From positions 1,171,001 to 1,235,000 of the forward strand of contig NC_079240.1 of NCBI RefSeq assembly GCF_027921745.1: a DNA stretch of 64,000 nt. The letters run 5' to 3'. The stretch comes from Schizosaccharomyces osmophilus. Lineage: Eukaryota > Ascomycota > Schizosaccharomycetes > Schizosaccharomycetales > Schizosaccharomycetaceae. The translations under genes and the position numbers were made by a program. Under the pieces are notes generated by a model that was not told the DNA's origin, did no database searches, and saw only the letters and a list, made by a program, of their open reading frames with translations. The number at the start of each line of letters is the position of its first letter. The first letter of the stretch is position 1. This document shows, in pieces, positions 1-11,579 of this stretch.

Positions 1-1339
1 CAGATTATGAACACAGTCGACAGATGAAAAGCCGCATTCCTCGAGAAGCAGCCAGAAATCCTCTTCTACAATGTTAAGGAGAAAATGTAAGTTTACCTGA
101 CGTATTGCTAAGTCTCTTTTACCAAAACTTATAAATATTGTGTTTTCATTCAAAAGCTAAATAAATGAATAAACTAGCAACTAAGAATTGTATCAGTTTT
201 TTAAAATTAGCCTATGAAGTGAGTAATCCCTACTTCACTAGATGTGCTGTTGCATCTTGGTATACAAAGCGGGAAGTGATTAAAAGAAAATGGATTGACT
301 GTCTGCAAATAAACAAATTGCTATCTTGAAAAGGAATGCGCAAGAAGAATCAAAGATTTGTATTTATAAGTGTTTCAATAGGCACTAGGAAAAACAGAAT
401 TGTGGACACCAAAACTGCACGACAAGGTTTTCAAGTTCATAATTGACAATTGATAATAAATGATGACATTACATATTCAAAACGATTCAATAGATTGTAA
501 CTGTCACTAAGTCTTAAGTTACAACATTGGTACTATTATTAGACGAACATATTCCATCTACTAGTCATGGAAGTTTTTTTTGTTATTAACTCCTGAGGAA
601 AATGAGTAATTGGCATCATCATAGAGAAAGCTCGAACGTGTCACCATCAACTAGGCTTCCTCAACAATGACTCTTTACATCGGTTGTTTTGGCGTTCTAG
701 CCCTAAGAAAAAGGCGCGATATAAGAATTTTTAGATGTATCATATGTTAGAGGCGAGATAATATTATAGACTACACTTTAACTTTGACAGAAAAGTGTAA
801 CATAGATAATATGATAATATAACAACAAAATCAATATTGACCAGTACAAAACGTGTTTCTGTCGTCATCATTTGTTAATTGGTTGCTTCGCATTAAGTTG
901 AATATTTTTTTTCAGAAAACGTTGTTATATGTTTAAGGGAGACACAGTATCGTCAATATTTCGAAGTAGAGTATTTCAACTTTATAATCCTTGACACGTA
1001 AATACAGGGGATATGTCGCTAAAAGAGTTAGAAATTTAGAAATGATAAAATCGTCTCATATCAGTAATACTATTTGGTATACTTTTATATACTGCAAGGA
1101 ACAGTTTAAGGCATTGTTGACGTACATGAAGTTTGCTTGATGACTTTCACATATCAATATATACGAAGCATAGAAGTTTTTAGAAAGTATTTCGTGATAA
1201 TGTCATTTTCGATAGCTCAAGATGCGTAATATAATATTTTTCGGGATGATCTGAAATCTTGCAAACTTCGTAATGAATAACGTCAACTCCAATCAAAAAA
1301 GTACATGAATCTTTAATAAGGTTTTTATAGAAAGTATAA
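1..1339. other. gene-poor AT-rich left edge
   Basis: No supportable gene. All six frames are short and interrupted. The right part (about 1180-1339) shows weak protein-level similarity to sequence beyond the right inverted arm (about 12290-12370), so it is probably old, diverged repeat sequence. This is what the interior side of a pericentromeric array would look like, but the window ends before any core sequence is visible. Confidence 0.5.
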
Positions 1340-1830
1340 CGTTTTAACCTGTTGGCAAATGTTCCACCACTTCGATAATTGAAAATTTTAATAGAGTTCA
1401 AAAGAGGCAGTAACGCTATCCATGGGAAGTTCCACTGTGGGTGGTCTCGGGATGGAATGAGTCACATTTCGTTTTATAAGTAAGTTAAAAAAAAAAAGAA
1501 AATAAATAGAAAGAAATAGACAAAAAAGTGAGGGAGCCTACAGCACCCCGGATTCCCATGTTGTCTCCAACCATAGTACTAACGAGGCCCTCAGACGCTT
1601 AACTGCAGTGATCGGACGGGAACTGGTGTTTTCGCCTAGGTATGGCCGTAGACAACTCTCTATCTTTTTTAAGCTATCTATACTATTCATAACTTACTTT
1701 AATAGTATACGGGGTTTGTGTTACACATACGTTTGTCATTGAATTGAATTGAATTGAATTGAATTGAATTGAATTGAATCCAAACAAAGTAATACGAAAT
1801 GGCGTTCATCTTCCTTCATCGTAAGAATGA

Positions 1831-1873
<43 letters not shown>

Positions 1874-2393
1874 ATAATGAAAATTAATGATTGAAACCAC
1901 TGCACGCTACGCTGAACACTGAATCGGGTAACGTTTGTTTCTTTATTTATTGACTACAAAAGCATAAACATTATGTATAATTTTTAAGGTAAAGTTTTTG
2001 TTGCTACCTCTACCTCTACCTCTACCGAAACAAATAACTCACTTGAGCATCCACATACTTGGCTGGCTGTTTATATAACTCATATCCTCCTCCTACGTTT
2101 TTACAATGTTTATCACATAATTCTAGCTCGTCGTCCATCTTGCACTCAATAAGCTTAATGTCCCTTCTCGTAAGAATGGTATCATGAGACAAAATCACTA
2201 AAAGAAATCTTTTCCAAATGCTACTTTACAATGAAATCCTTCCATTGCAACATGAATTGAAAACAGAAACTCGAAAACCTGTAATATGAGGCTGATCTGT
2301 AACTTTTGGCTCGCAAAAATGAACGCCGGAAAGACATAATACATATCAGCATGATTTCCCATCAAATGATGGTTATTTTGGGGTAAAGACGAG
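1340..2393 (-). repeat. left arm of 1-kb inverted repeat
   Basis: This stretch reappears in opposite orientation at 11018-12290. The core (about 1403-2393 against 11018-12005) is nearly identical over about 990 bp and contains a complete 5S rRNA gene, a GAATT microsatellite and a poly-T tract. Outside the core the match continues past a 220-bp insertion found only in the right arm, then decays. The arms enclose about 8.6 kb that includes the tRNA cluster. Confidence 0.85.
1535..1653 (-). rRNA. 5S rRNA, copy 1
   Basis: 119-nt 5S rRNA beginning GTCTACGGCC and ending CTGTAGGCT on the minus strand. It looks identical to the other three copies in the window and agrees with the S. pombe 5S sequence as I remember it. 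A T-run on the transcribed strand (1522-1527) just downstream serves as the pol III terminator. An AT-rich TATA-like element lies about 25-35 bp upstream, as fission-yeast pol III genes use. Confidence 0.97.
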
Positions 2394-3161
2394 TTTTGTG
2401 TGTCAATCGCCTTTTTGGTTTTAAGGTAGCTAGCTCACTAGATTGTACATATCTTCTCTAACTACCAGCAAATGTAGTGTTCAAATCTATACAAAAGCTG
2501 CACGTATTATCAGTAGCTAACTTCAAATTCGTTTCAAAAAGTACTCACATTCATGGAATAAATTATATTTACTTGCAAGTGGCTTTTTGTAACTACACCT
2601 TTCCAAATGGTAACCTCCAAAAACACATATACTCATATTTTCTTTGTCTCCGACATCAGTTGCAGCAAGTCATATTCTCTATATGTACCATGCTGTGCCG
2701 GTTCACTTTCCAATCAATCTTCCCAACTAATAATACTTGCATTACAAACTAATAACATTTGGGGAGGAGGAGGCAGAATCAATTCCTTAAACTTTGTTAT
2801 GTCATACGTTAAAAACATGAAAGAAAAGAAAAGAAAATAAACAAATAAATAATAGTAGTAGAAAATTTAGCTTAGCTTCTACTAATGAATCGTCGATATT
2901 CATTTTGTTGACTGTTTCGGATCAAATGTAGACATATAAAATAAATCAATCAAATGGCGTTTACTATTATTGCCTTGAAGCGTATACGCTATAAGTGATG
3001 CTTAGTAGTAAATTCATCTTTTTAAAAACGTAACTAACCTCGGTTATTTTGCACTTATTGTGGGACCTGTTCGTTTGTTTTTTACCGAAATATAGTTAGA
3101 AGTTCGATTTAATCGTTCGTAGCACGGCCATGGGCGTGAAGTTGATAGCACTCGATACTTT

Positions 3162-3209
3162 GATACGATACGATACGATACGATACGATACGATACAATA
3201 CAATACAAT
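3162..3209. repeat. (GATAC)n microsatellite, copy 1
   Basis: About seven GATAC pentamers fading into ATACA units. The same block is in the second tandem unit at 5234-5280. Confidence 0.95.
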
Positions 3210-3344
3210 CAAGCCCACCCACCTACCCACCTGTCAAGTCATTTCTATAGCTAATTGATTGTTTGCATGATAACGAATTTTAAGAACCTTATGTTTTCTT
3301 TTAAGCATGTGGGCATGTGGGATTATGGAAGAAAAGACAGTACA

Positions 3345-3424
3345 GTGTATATAGTGTATATAGTGTATATAGTGTATATAGTGTATATAGTGTATATAGT
3401 GTATATAGTGTATATAGTGTATAA
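3345..3424. repeat. (GTGTATATA)n minisatellite, copy 1
   Basis: Nine-bp unit repeated about nine times. Because 9 is a multiple of 3 it creates an artificial Val-Tyr-Ile repeat ORF. The matching block in the next unit has one more repeat. Confidence 0.95.
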
Positions 3425-3605
3425 GAGATGGAAAGTTATGGAATTTTAGTTATGATGGAGAGAAAGGGGGAAGCCGTTCAAGCTTTCCATTCTTCTTTTG
3501 CGCAAAAAAAAAAAAAATTTAAACTTACCTCCGTATTTTTCCCCTCTCCTCCCCTCTTCTGACTCTCCTCACGTGAAAATAAAATAAAAAAAAAAAGTGA
3601 GAGGG

Positions 3606-3724
3606 AGCCTACAGCACCCCGGATTCCCATGTTGTCTCCAACCATAGTACTAACGAGGCCCTCAGACGCTTAACTGCAGTGATCGGACGGGAACTGGTGT
3701 TTTCGCCTAGGTATGGCCGTAGAC
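3606..3724 (-). rRNA. 5S rRNA, copy 2
   Basis: 119-nt minus-strand 5S gene, same sequence as copy 1. Its terminator T-run (A-run on the plus strand, about 3586-3596) is longer than that of copy 1. Confidence 0.97.
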
Positions 3725-3901
3725 AACTCTCTATCTTTTTTAAGCTATCTATACTATTCATAACTTACTTTAATAGTATACGGGGTTTGTGTTACACATA
3801 CGTTTGTCATTGAATTGAATTGAATTGAATTGAATTGAATTGAATTGAATCCAAACAAAGTAATACGAAATGGCGTTCATCTTCCTTCATCGTAAGAATG
3901 A

Positions 3902-3945
<44 letters not shown>

Positions 3946-5233
3946 ATAATGAAAATTAATGATTGAAACCACTGCACGCTACGCTGAACACTGAATCGGG
4001 TAACGTTTGTTTCTTTATTTATTGACTACAAAAGCATAAACATTATGTATAATTTTTAAGGTAAAGTTTTTGTTGCTACCTCTACCTCTACCTCTACCGA
4101 AACAAATAACTCACTTGAGCATCCACATACTTGGCTGGCTGTTTATATAACTCATATCCTCCTCCTACGTTTTTACAATGTTTATCACATAATTCTAGCT
4201 CGTCGTCCATCTTGCACTCAATAAGCTTAATGTCCCTTCTCGTAAGAATGGTATCATGAGACAAAATCACTAAAAGAAATCTTTTCCAAATGCTACTTTA
4301 CAATGAAATCCTTCCATTGCAACATGAATTGAAAACAGAAACTCGAAAACCTGTAATATGAGGCTGATCTGTAACTTTTGGCTCGCAAAAATGAACGCCG
4401 GAAAGACATAATACATATCAGCATGATTTCCCATCAAATGATGGTTATTTTGGGGTAAAGACGAGTTTTGTGTGTCAATCGCCTTTTTGGTTTTAAGGTA
4501 GCTAGCTCACTAGATTGTACATATCTTCTCTAACTACCAGCAAATGTAGTGTTCAAATCTATACAAAAGCTGCACGTATTATCAGTAGCTAACTTCAAAT
4601 TCGTTTCAAAAAGTACTCACATTCATGGAATAAATTATATTTACTTGCAAGTGGCTTTTTGTAACTACACCTTTCCAAATGGTAACCTCCAAAAACACAT
4701 ATACTCATATTTTCTTTGTCTCCGACATCAGTTGCAGCAAGTCATATTCTCTATATGTACCATGCTGTGCCGGTTCACTTTCCAATCAATCTTCCCAACT
4801 AATAATACTTGCATTACAAACTAATAACATTTGGGGAGGAGGAGGCAGAATCAATTCCTTAAACTTTGTTATGTCATACGTTAAAAACATGAAAGAAAAG
4901 AAAAGAAAATAAACAAATAAATAATAGTAGTAGAAAATTTAGCTTAGCTTCTACTAATGAATCGTCGATATTCATTTTGTTGACTGTTTCGGATCAAATG
5001 TAGACATATAAAATAAATCAATCAAATGGCGTTTACTATTATTGCCTTGAAGCGTATACGCTATAAGTGATGCTTAGTAGTAAATTCATCTTTTTAAAAA
5101 CGTAACTAACCTCGGTTATTTTGCACTTATTGTGGGACCTGTTCGTTTGTTTTTTACCGAAATATAGTTAGAAGTTCGATTTAATCGTTCGTAGCACGGC
5201 CATGGGCGTGAAGTTGATAGCACTCGATACTTT

Positions 5234-5280
5234 GATACGATACGATACGATACGATACGATACGATACAATACAATACAA
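5234..5280. repeat. (GATAC)n microsatellite, copy 2
   Basis: Counterpart of the block at 3162-3209 in the second tandem unit, with the same order of GATAC then ATACA units. Confidence 0.95.
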
Positions 5281-5416
5281 TCAAGCCCACCCACCTACCC
5301 ACCTGTCAAGTCATTTCTATAGCTAATTGATTGTTTGCATGATAACGAATTTTAAGAACCTTATGTTTTCTTTTAAGCATGTGGGCATGTGGGATTATGG
5401 AAGAAAAGACAGTACA

Positions 5417-5504
5417 GTGTATATAGTGTATATAGTGTATATAGTGTATATAGTGTATATAGTGTATATAGTGTATATAGTGTATATAGTGTATATAGTG
5501 TATA
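5417..5504. repeat. (GTGTATATA)n minisatellite, copy 2
   Basis: Same 9-bp unit as at 3345-3424 but one repeat longer. This is the largest single length difference between the two tandem units. Confidence 0.95.
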
Positions 5505-5677
5505 AGAGATGGAAAGTTATGGAATTTTAGTTATGATGGAGAGAAAGGGGGAAGCCGTTCAAGCTTTCCATTCTTCTTTTGCGCAAAAAAAAAAAAAATT
5601 TAAACTTACCTCCGTATTTTTCCCCTCTCCTCCCCTCTTCTGACTCTCCTCACGTGAAAATAAAATAAAAAAAAAAA

Positions 5678-5965
5678 GTGAGAGGGAGCCTACAGCACCC
5701 CGGATTCCCATGTTGTCTCCAACCATAGTACTAACGAGGCCCTCAGACGCTTAACTGCAGTGATCGGACGGGAACTGGTGTTTTCGCCTAGGTATGGCCG
5801 TAGACAACTCTCTATCTTTTTTAAGCTATCTATACTATTCATAACTTACTTTAATAGTATACGGGGTTTGTGTTACACATACGTTTGTCATTGAATCGAA
5901 TTGAATTGAATCCAAACAAAGTAATACGAAATGGCGTTCATCTTCCTTCATCATGAGAATGATGA
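5678..5965 (-). repeat. 5S-associated unit, truncated third copy
   Basis: Carries the 5S gene and about 160 bp of flank. Similarity to the other units then stops just where the poly-T tract would start. Its GAATT block is short and carries a substitution, so this stub is older or less homogenised than copies 1 and 2. It marks the right end of the tandem array. Confidence 0.85.
5687..5805 (-). rRNA. 5S rRNA, copy 3
   Basis: 119-nt minus-strand 5S gene, same sequence as the others, with a T-run terminator directly downstream on the transcribed strand. It is the last 5S before the tRNA cluster. Confidence 0.97.
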
Positions 5966-6148
5966 TTGACAGATTACCTTTTAGCATATGACCAAGAAAA
6001 TAGTTCAAGAGTTTTGCGAATTTAATAGTCTGTCTATAACACAAGAATAAAAAGGCGTTACAACTATAGCGTAAGAGAGCAACTAATATCTTTAACATAA
6101 GCACAAGATGATTACATTTTAGAACACCAAAACATGGACAAAAATATT

Positions 6149-6220
6149 TTCCGTTGCGGGGAGTCGAACCCCGGCCGCGTCGGTGAAAGCGACGAATCCT
6201 AGCCGTTGGACCACAACGGA
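6149..6220 (-). tRNA. tRNA-Glu (anticodon UUC)
   Basis: 72-nt cloverleaf on the minus strand. The acceptor stem TCCGTTG pairs with CAACGGA, the anticodon loop is CTTTCAC, and the T-arm is intact (GGTTCGACTCC). A T-run follows as terminator. An identical gene lies at 12519-12590 in the same orientation. Confidence 0.97.
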
Positions 6221-7215
6221 TTTGATTAGAATACTTTGTATTTTAATAGTATATATAATTTTATAAAATGACAATTATTGTAGAAATTAGTATATTTTCG
6301 AATGCATTTGTAAATAACCACGGAGTAATCGTTTTAGGTAGAATTTAAGGGAAAAAATAGAAATTGAATTAAACTCAAGTGATGTCAGGGCTGAAACTGG
6401 TAAATGTAAGAGGGAAATGCCTCGTTTCTTCTAAAAATTTACTGCTGTACATGGGCGATACATTTTTCCATTGTTATTGATTGAAAATGTTAGATTAGTC
6501 TTAAAAGTAATTATGATCATCTGTCAAGGTTGAAAAATTGTATTATAATATTAAAAAAAAGTCCTTTATTACAAAATGTAAACAACGGAAGTTTCTAACA
6601 AATAAACTTTATCAGAAGGAGAAATGTTATCTACTTTAGAAGATATATATATCTCAAGTTGGAGGTACGAATTTCCAGATTGGAAGATTCGACTGATCTG
6701 GCTTAATAAATCGAGTCGTCGTTTTTTAAGCTATTCAAGTCACTGGACTCTGAAAATACTTATAGAAGACATTAAATAGAGTTCAATGTATACATAAATA
6801 ACTTTTTCAACTTATAAACTCATACACTCGGCATATTAAAATACACCGTAAAAATTCAGCTGTGACAACACCAATAGTTAAAATTTGTATAACAAAATTT
6901 CTAACCATCAATTGATAGTTCATAATACCGCTCCTTTCTGAAAAATATAATATAACTATGGGTAATGCATCGCTGTTTTATTTTTAATCTCGTGCATACG
7001 GAGCTTCCGTCATATAATTCGTTATCTTGTTTTCTTTATATTCTTTTGCATCAATACTTCTTCTTTCAAACTATGCTGCATATGGTTTTCAACTGATAAT
7101 CCCGTAATTTACAATCTCCTAAATTCACATCTCCAAACGTAACAGCAGATGTTGTTAATTTATATTAGCAATTAAGCCAACATAGGTCGCATTTAATACA
7201 ATGCTTGTAACAAAT
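6221..7215. other. AT-rich spacer in tRNA cluster
   Basis: About 1 kb between tRNA-Glu and tRNA-Ile. No ORF, RNA gene or repeat that I can support. Confidence 0.5.
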
Positions 7216-7289
7216 GGTCGCATGATGTAGTTGGTTATCATGTCGATCTAATAAGTCGAATGTCGCCAGTTCGAGCCTGGCTGTGACCA
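7216..7289 (+). tRNA. tRNA-Ile (anticodon AAU)
   Basis: 74-nt cloverleaf. The acceptor stem GGTCGCA/TGTGACC has one G-T pair, the anticodon loop is CTAATAA and the T-arm is GCCAGTTCGAGCCTGGC. Long T-runs follow as terminator. It is one of two plus-strand tRNAs in the cluster. Confidence 0.95.
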
Positions 7290-7564
7290 TTAATTTTTTT
7301 ATTTTTTTATTTTTTTTATTTCAAATCCATTTCATTTGCTCTTTGATTGAATTATTTGTTGATCTTTTGTTGAAGCAATGTCTTTTTATTGCATAGTGCC
7401 AACATAGTGTAAAACACCCTTTATGATAAACCCAGTGAACGCAATATATAAAATTTATAACAAACAAACCAAAATTGTAACACTGGAACAAGAGCAAAAA
7501 AAAGCAAAATAGTGAAACAATGAAATAACGACAAAACGGAAAAAAAAGAAAAAAAAGAAAAACT

Positions 7565-7638
7565 TGGACAAGCCAGAACTCGAATCTGGGACCTCTTCCA
7601 TGCTAAGGAAGCGTGATAACCATCTACACCACATGCCC
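7565..7638 (-). tRNA. tRNA-Ala (anticodon AGC)
   Basis: 74-nt minus-strand cloverleaf beginning GGGCATGTGG, anticodon loop TTAGCAT, T-arm CCAGATTCGAGTTCTGG. The acceptor stem has a T-T mismatch. An identical gene body is at 10676-10749, so the mismatch is shared by both copies. A long T-run lies downstream. Confidence 0.95.
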
Positions 7639-8192
7639 TTGGTTGATAACATTAGGATAAATAAAATATATTAAAGCAAGTAAAATAAAGAATGAAGTTT
7701 TATCACTTGTTCCTTTGCAAAGTACTCATACGTATATTCAATTCATTCATCTTTCTATATCATATTATATGTATTGGTTCTCACACGATACGCAGAAGCA
7801 GAAACAAAAAAGTATTGCATTATTGTTATTGCCATCGTTATTAGCTGTTTAGTTATTTATTTTGAAATTGAAATTGACATTGACATTGAAATTGAACTGA
7901 ATTTTGATTGTTGATTGTTAAATGTTAAATGTTGAATACTGAATATTGAATATTGAATATTGAGAACGGCCTAGCAAAGAAATAATAATAATAGTAAAGC
8001 AACGAAATTAATTCATAATATTCGTACACAGGTAATGAACAAACACTGATTGAGACAATCAGAGAAATACATAACCACAGAAACTGCTTCAGTATGAGTG
8101 TCTGTCTCCTTTGCCTTTGCAGGAAACCTTGGGAGCGAAATGCCCTTACCATCTAAGTTGTAAACGTAAAGAACAGGAAGTCCTTCAACGAA
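7639..8192. other. spacer with ATTGAA-type simple repeats
   Basis: No gene. At about 7861-7965 there are imprecise hexamer and heptamer repeats (ATTGAA, ATTGAC, GTTAAAT, ATTGAAT), probably slippage products. Confidence 0.6.
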
Positions 8193-8275
8193 GGCCGTGT
8201 GGTTTAGATGGTTATAATTTCTGCTTAACATTTAATGTTCGCAGACGGTCCCAAGTTCGAGTCTTGGCACGGTCA
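8193..8275 (+). tRNA. tRNA-Val (anticodon AAC) with 9-nt intron
   Basis: Cloverleaf GGCCGTG...CACGGTC-A of 83 nt. The anticodon stem is TCTGC/GCAGA, and the loop is enlarged to 16 nt. Placing the intron one base after the anticodon gives AAC and an intron at 8231-8239. The T-arm CCAAGTTCGAGTCTTGG is intact and a T-run follows. Confidence 0.92.
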
Positions 8276-8647
8276 TAGCCTTCACTTTTTTCAACTTTTC
8301 TTTTTTTTTTAGAACCATCCAATGGATGATGAATGTTTATTTTTTTTTCTACATCTATGCTATTATCCTATTCATTGTTGAATGGTTTCATTTAGTTTGC
8401 TTAGTGTCAGTTTACTAGCAATTTTTTGTCTCATTTCACCTGATAGCATGCATCATCATCATCTACTTGCACTTAATGAATATGACTCTGAGTGAACAGT
8501 CAAATATGAAGAAAACCATGTACAAAGCAGTATTAGAAACGCAAAATCGAATGGCGTTCTCAACTGCAAGGAAGAACCCGAGTATGAGGAAAAAACGAAA
8601 AAACGAAAAAAAAATAAAAAATAAAAAACCGCACAAAAAAAGAATCA
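8276..8647. other. spacer, nothing supportable
   Basis: AT-rich spacer between tRNA-Val and tRNA-Asp. The A-run near 8633-8640 is the terminator of the minus-strand tRNA-Asp. Confidence 0.5.
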
Positions 8648-8718
8648 CTCTCCCTCCGGGATTCGAACCCGGGCTGCCAGCGTGACAGGCTGGTGTACTA
8701 CCCCTATACTAAGGAAGA
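8648..8718 (-). tRNA. tRNA-Asp (anticodon GUC)
   Basis: 71-nt minus-strand cloverleaf TCTTCCT...AGGGAGA-G. The anticodon loop is CTGTCAC on a CCAGC/GCTGG stem, and the T-arm is CCGGGTTCGAATCCCGG. A T-run terminator is directly downstream. Confidence 0.96.
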
Positions 8719-10675
8719 TTTGTTAAAAGAACTTGCGTTATAATGTTATATCTATATCCTTTTTTGTCATAACTATTAAATAATCAATTTGCAAAAACGG
8801 TGTAGAACCTTGGTAGCTTGTTAATGATCTTGTAAATTCACATTGCCATCGAAGCGCTATTTTAATGTTAGACAGTTCCAATAGCAGAGTATGTATTTTT
8901 ATTGTAATCTTGTCAATTCATTTCGGTGCAATACATCCTACCCTGAGATCGCCAATCAACAGCGAATCGCATAATCAAACGAGTTCCATCTCGTACATTA
9001 CTTCAATTACCTTTTCACACCTGCCGTACTGCTTATTACCTTTAGCAAATACAAATGGGGAGAAAGAAGAGGACAGAGAGCCAGTAATAGAATGACCGTT
9101 CACTCATCATTGATTTGATCCATTTAATGTGTTGTTATAAACATATTTTAACATATTTTAGTGTTCTTCTGTGCACTGCGAACAGCTGCAGTGTATTATT
9201 ACTATATATATTCAAAATAAAATGATACATGTTATTATATTGTGATTGTAAGTTTAACAGCACGATATATTCTACACCTTAATATAATTAATATTGCTAT
9301 GTTTACGCACTAAAGCACAAAATATTCTTTGGCTAATTATTGCAAGAAAAGATTGTTTTTCCTTGTATTTGACTTTTCTTTTAGCTCCTTTGATAGACCA
9401 AATCTTTATATGACTGCCATTATAGTATTAGTTTTTCCTGTCTATCCCAAATACCAGAGAAAAGCATTTGAAATGGGAGAAACCCCAGTGTTTCTCAGAG
9501 TTGAAATGATACTTTTGTTAAGGAGAGAGCTTTCAGCAATTAAGATTACTCGCATAAAATATCAAAAAATGTGTTGCAAGAATTGGTACATAATCGGTTT
9601 AATGAAGTAAACAAGTTTCTTTAGGCTAACTAAATCTATTATATGAATATTCCAGCTTTGTATAGCGGTCAGGTAGAAAGCATTTTATATCAAGGGAGAC
9701 CATAAGAACGTTAATCCCCATACCCAAAACAATCGTTTATTGAATTATTCCAACAAAACATGCAATTTTTTACAGCTGAAGACTGGCTTGCGACACAATA
9801 TACCACAATCTCACCCACAAATGAGGACGGTCAGAACCAAATTGATCGTATAGCCATGTCGTAGCACTACTTTTCTGGACGCTCTCAAAGATAAAGGCAA
9901 TAGGTGCCGCACTAGAATATTTAGATTATCTATATCCGTTGATTGGAATATGCAGATATTAAGGATTTGCAACTCACTCAATTACCCGAAAATACATACG
10001 AAAAGCGAATAAAGATATAGAAAGTACTTCGAAATTGGAAACATAATCTTTATTATTTCAACCGAATGATCAGCTTCCAATTAAAAATTGAAAGAGTAAA
10101 AGCTTTTATGTAATAAATGGATCAACTGGAACCGGCATTCGTGGAACTGTACAAAAAACGAATATAGAAATGAGAAGAAATTACTAAATAAAAATTTCTG
10201 TTGCAAATCCGCAGACGGTATTATGCTGCTTTCACATTTACGACTTGAATATACTGTATGGATCTTCAAGCATATAACTTTATACTACCATTGCCATTGC
10301 CATAGGCATTGTCGTTGTCGTTGTATGATAAATAGTAGTTTTGCTTGTTAAAAAGTGTTTCAATACCAAACAGAAATTATTAAGTGGAGCATTGACAAAA
10401 AACAGACCTTGTCTAGAATCAATGGTTTGTTTGCAGAATTTATGTAAAGCATTGATTGCTAACATACTAGCAGAAGTTCCTTTTAGGTTTGTGGTCCACT
10501 GATGTTGACATTTAGGTTGCCTGATAATCAACATGGAAAGCTTATTTATGAGGAGGCTTTTAGAAATTTCCTATGAATAGCGACCATTTTTTTTCTTTAG
10601 CGTAATATGTTTTGCACGTAGATATTTCCGAGACCGGCTGGGTGATTATTTATTAATGAAAACCAAGAAAAAATT
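8719..10675. other. 2-kb spacer without genes
   Basis: No tRNA, 5S gene or credible ORF. The short ORFs here have no recognisable motifs. This is the largest gap inside the tRNA cluster. Confidence 0.5.
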
Positions 10676-10749
10676 TGGACAAGCCAGAACTCGAATCTGG
10701 GACCTCTTCCATGCTAAGGAAGCGTGATAACCATCTACACCACATGCCC
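10676..10749 (-). tRNA. tRNA-Ala (anticodon AGC), second copy
   Basis: Same 74-nt gene as at 7565-7638 and in the same orientation, including the acceptor-stem mismatch. Flanks are only loosely alike, so the duplication is old or limited to the gene body. Confidence 0.95.
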
Positions 10750-11273
10750 TATTACAATCATGATGGTTTTGTATGTATAAATAGACAGTATCAATGTTAT
10801 CTATTGGCTGCAAATAAAGCGCTGTCTGCCAGTGAATGATACCTCTCAAATGCATTCGCTCATGAAAAATGGTTATTACCTCAATATATATATATGTATG
10901 TACTGATGTTTGTTATGGTTATTAAAATTTAAAATAATATTGGGGCGAAAAGTTATTCCCTTTACTGACCTGACTCCATACCTGACGAGTAATTAAATAA
11001 ATTCACAAATTAAAAATCTCGTCTTTACCCCCAAAATAACCATCATTTGATGGGAAATCATGCTGATATGTATTATTTCTTTCCGGCGTTCATTTTTGCG
11101 AGCCAAAAGTTACAGATCAGCCTCATATTACAGGTTTTCGAGTTTCTGTTTTCAATTCATGTTGCAATGGAAGGATTTCATTGTAAAGTAGCATTTGGAA
11201 AAGATTTCTTTTAGTGATTTTGTCTCATGATACCATTCTTACGAGAAGGGACATTAAGCTTATTGAGTGCAAG

Positions 11274-11538
11274 ATGGACGACGAGCTAGAATTATGTGAT
11301 AAACATTGTAAAAACGTAGGAGGAGGATATGAGTTATATAAACAGCCAGCCAAGTATGTGGATGCTCAAGTGAGTTATTTGTTTCGGTAGAGGTAGAGGT
11401 AGAGGTAGCAACAAAAACTTTACCTTAAAAATTATACATAATGTTTATGCTTTTGTAGTCAATAAATAAAGAAACAAACGTTACCCGATTCAGTGTTCAG
11501 CGTAGCGTGCAGTGGTTTCAATCATTAATTTTCATTAT

Positions 11539-11579
<41 letters not shown>

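Larger units (their letters stand above)
1528..3596 (-). repeat. 5S-associated tandem unit, copy 1
   Basis: First full copy of a 2.07-kb unit repeated head to tail at 3597-5677, with a stub at 5678-5965. Reading down the minus strand it carries a 5S gene, (GAATT)n at 1741-1779, a 31-T tract at 1836-1866, a 96-nt exon-like ORF, a (GATAC)n block and a (GTGTATATA)n block. Copies 1 and 2 look almost identical apart from tract lengths, so the duplication is recent or kept uniform by gene conversion. The layout matches the five-S-associated repeats reported at S. octosporus and S. cryophilus centromeres. Confidence 0.85.
3597..5677 (-). repeat. 5S-associated tandem unit, copy 2
   Basis: Second full unit, 2081 bp against 2069 bp for copy 1. 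The difference is explained by one extra 9-bp minisatellite repeat, a poly-T tract one base longer (3907-3938) and a 2-bp insertion next to the 5S gene. Otherwise I see essentially no differences from copy 1. The GAATT block is at 3811-3850. Confidence 0.85.

Noticed and set aside
1-77. Open frame at the left edge ending ARNPLLQC
   Set aside because: 24 codons only, cut by the window edge, with no recognisable family. It might be the tail of an upstream gene but cannot be supported.
2477-4912. Paired 91- and 77-codon ORFs in both tandem units
   Set aside because: They are identical because the DNA unit is duplicated, not because of selection. No motifs, and the two frames overlap each other.
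3255-5530. Val-Tyr-Ile repeat proteins in the tandem units
   Set aside because: The repeat is a 9-bp DNA minisatellite read in frame. Length varies by whole units and the flanks are not protein-like.
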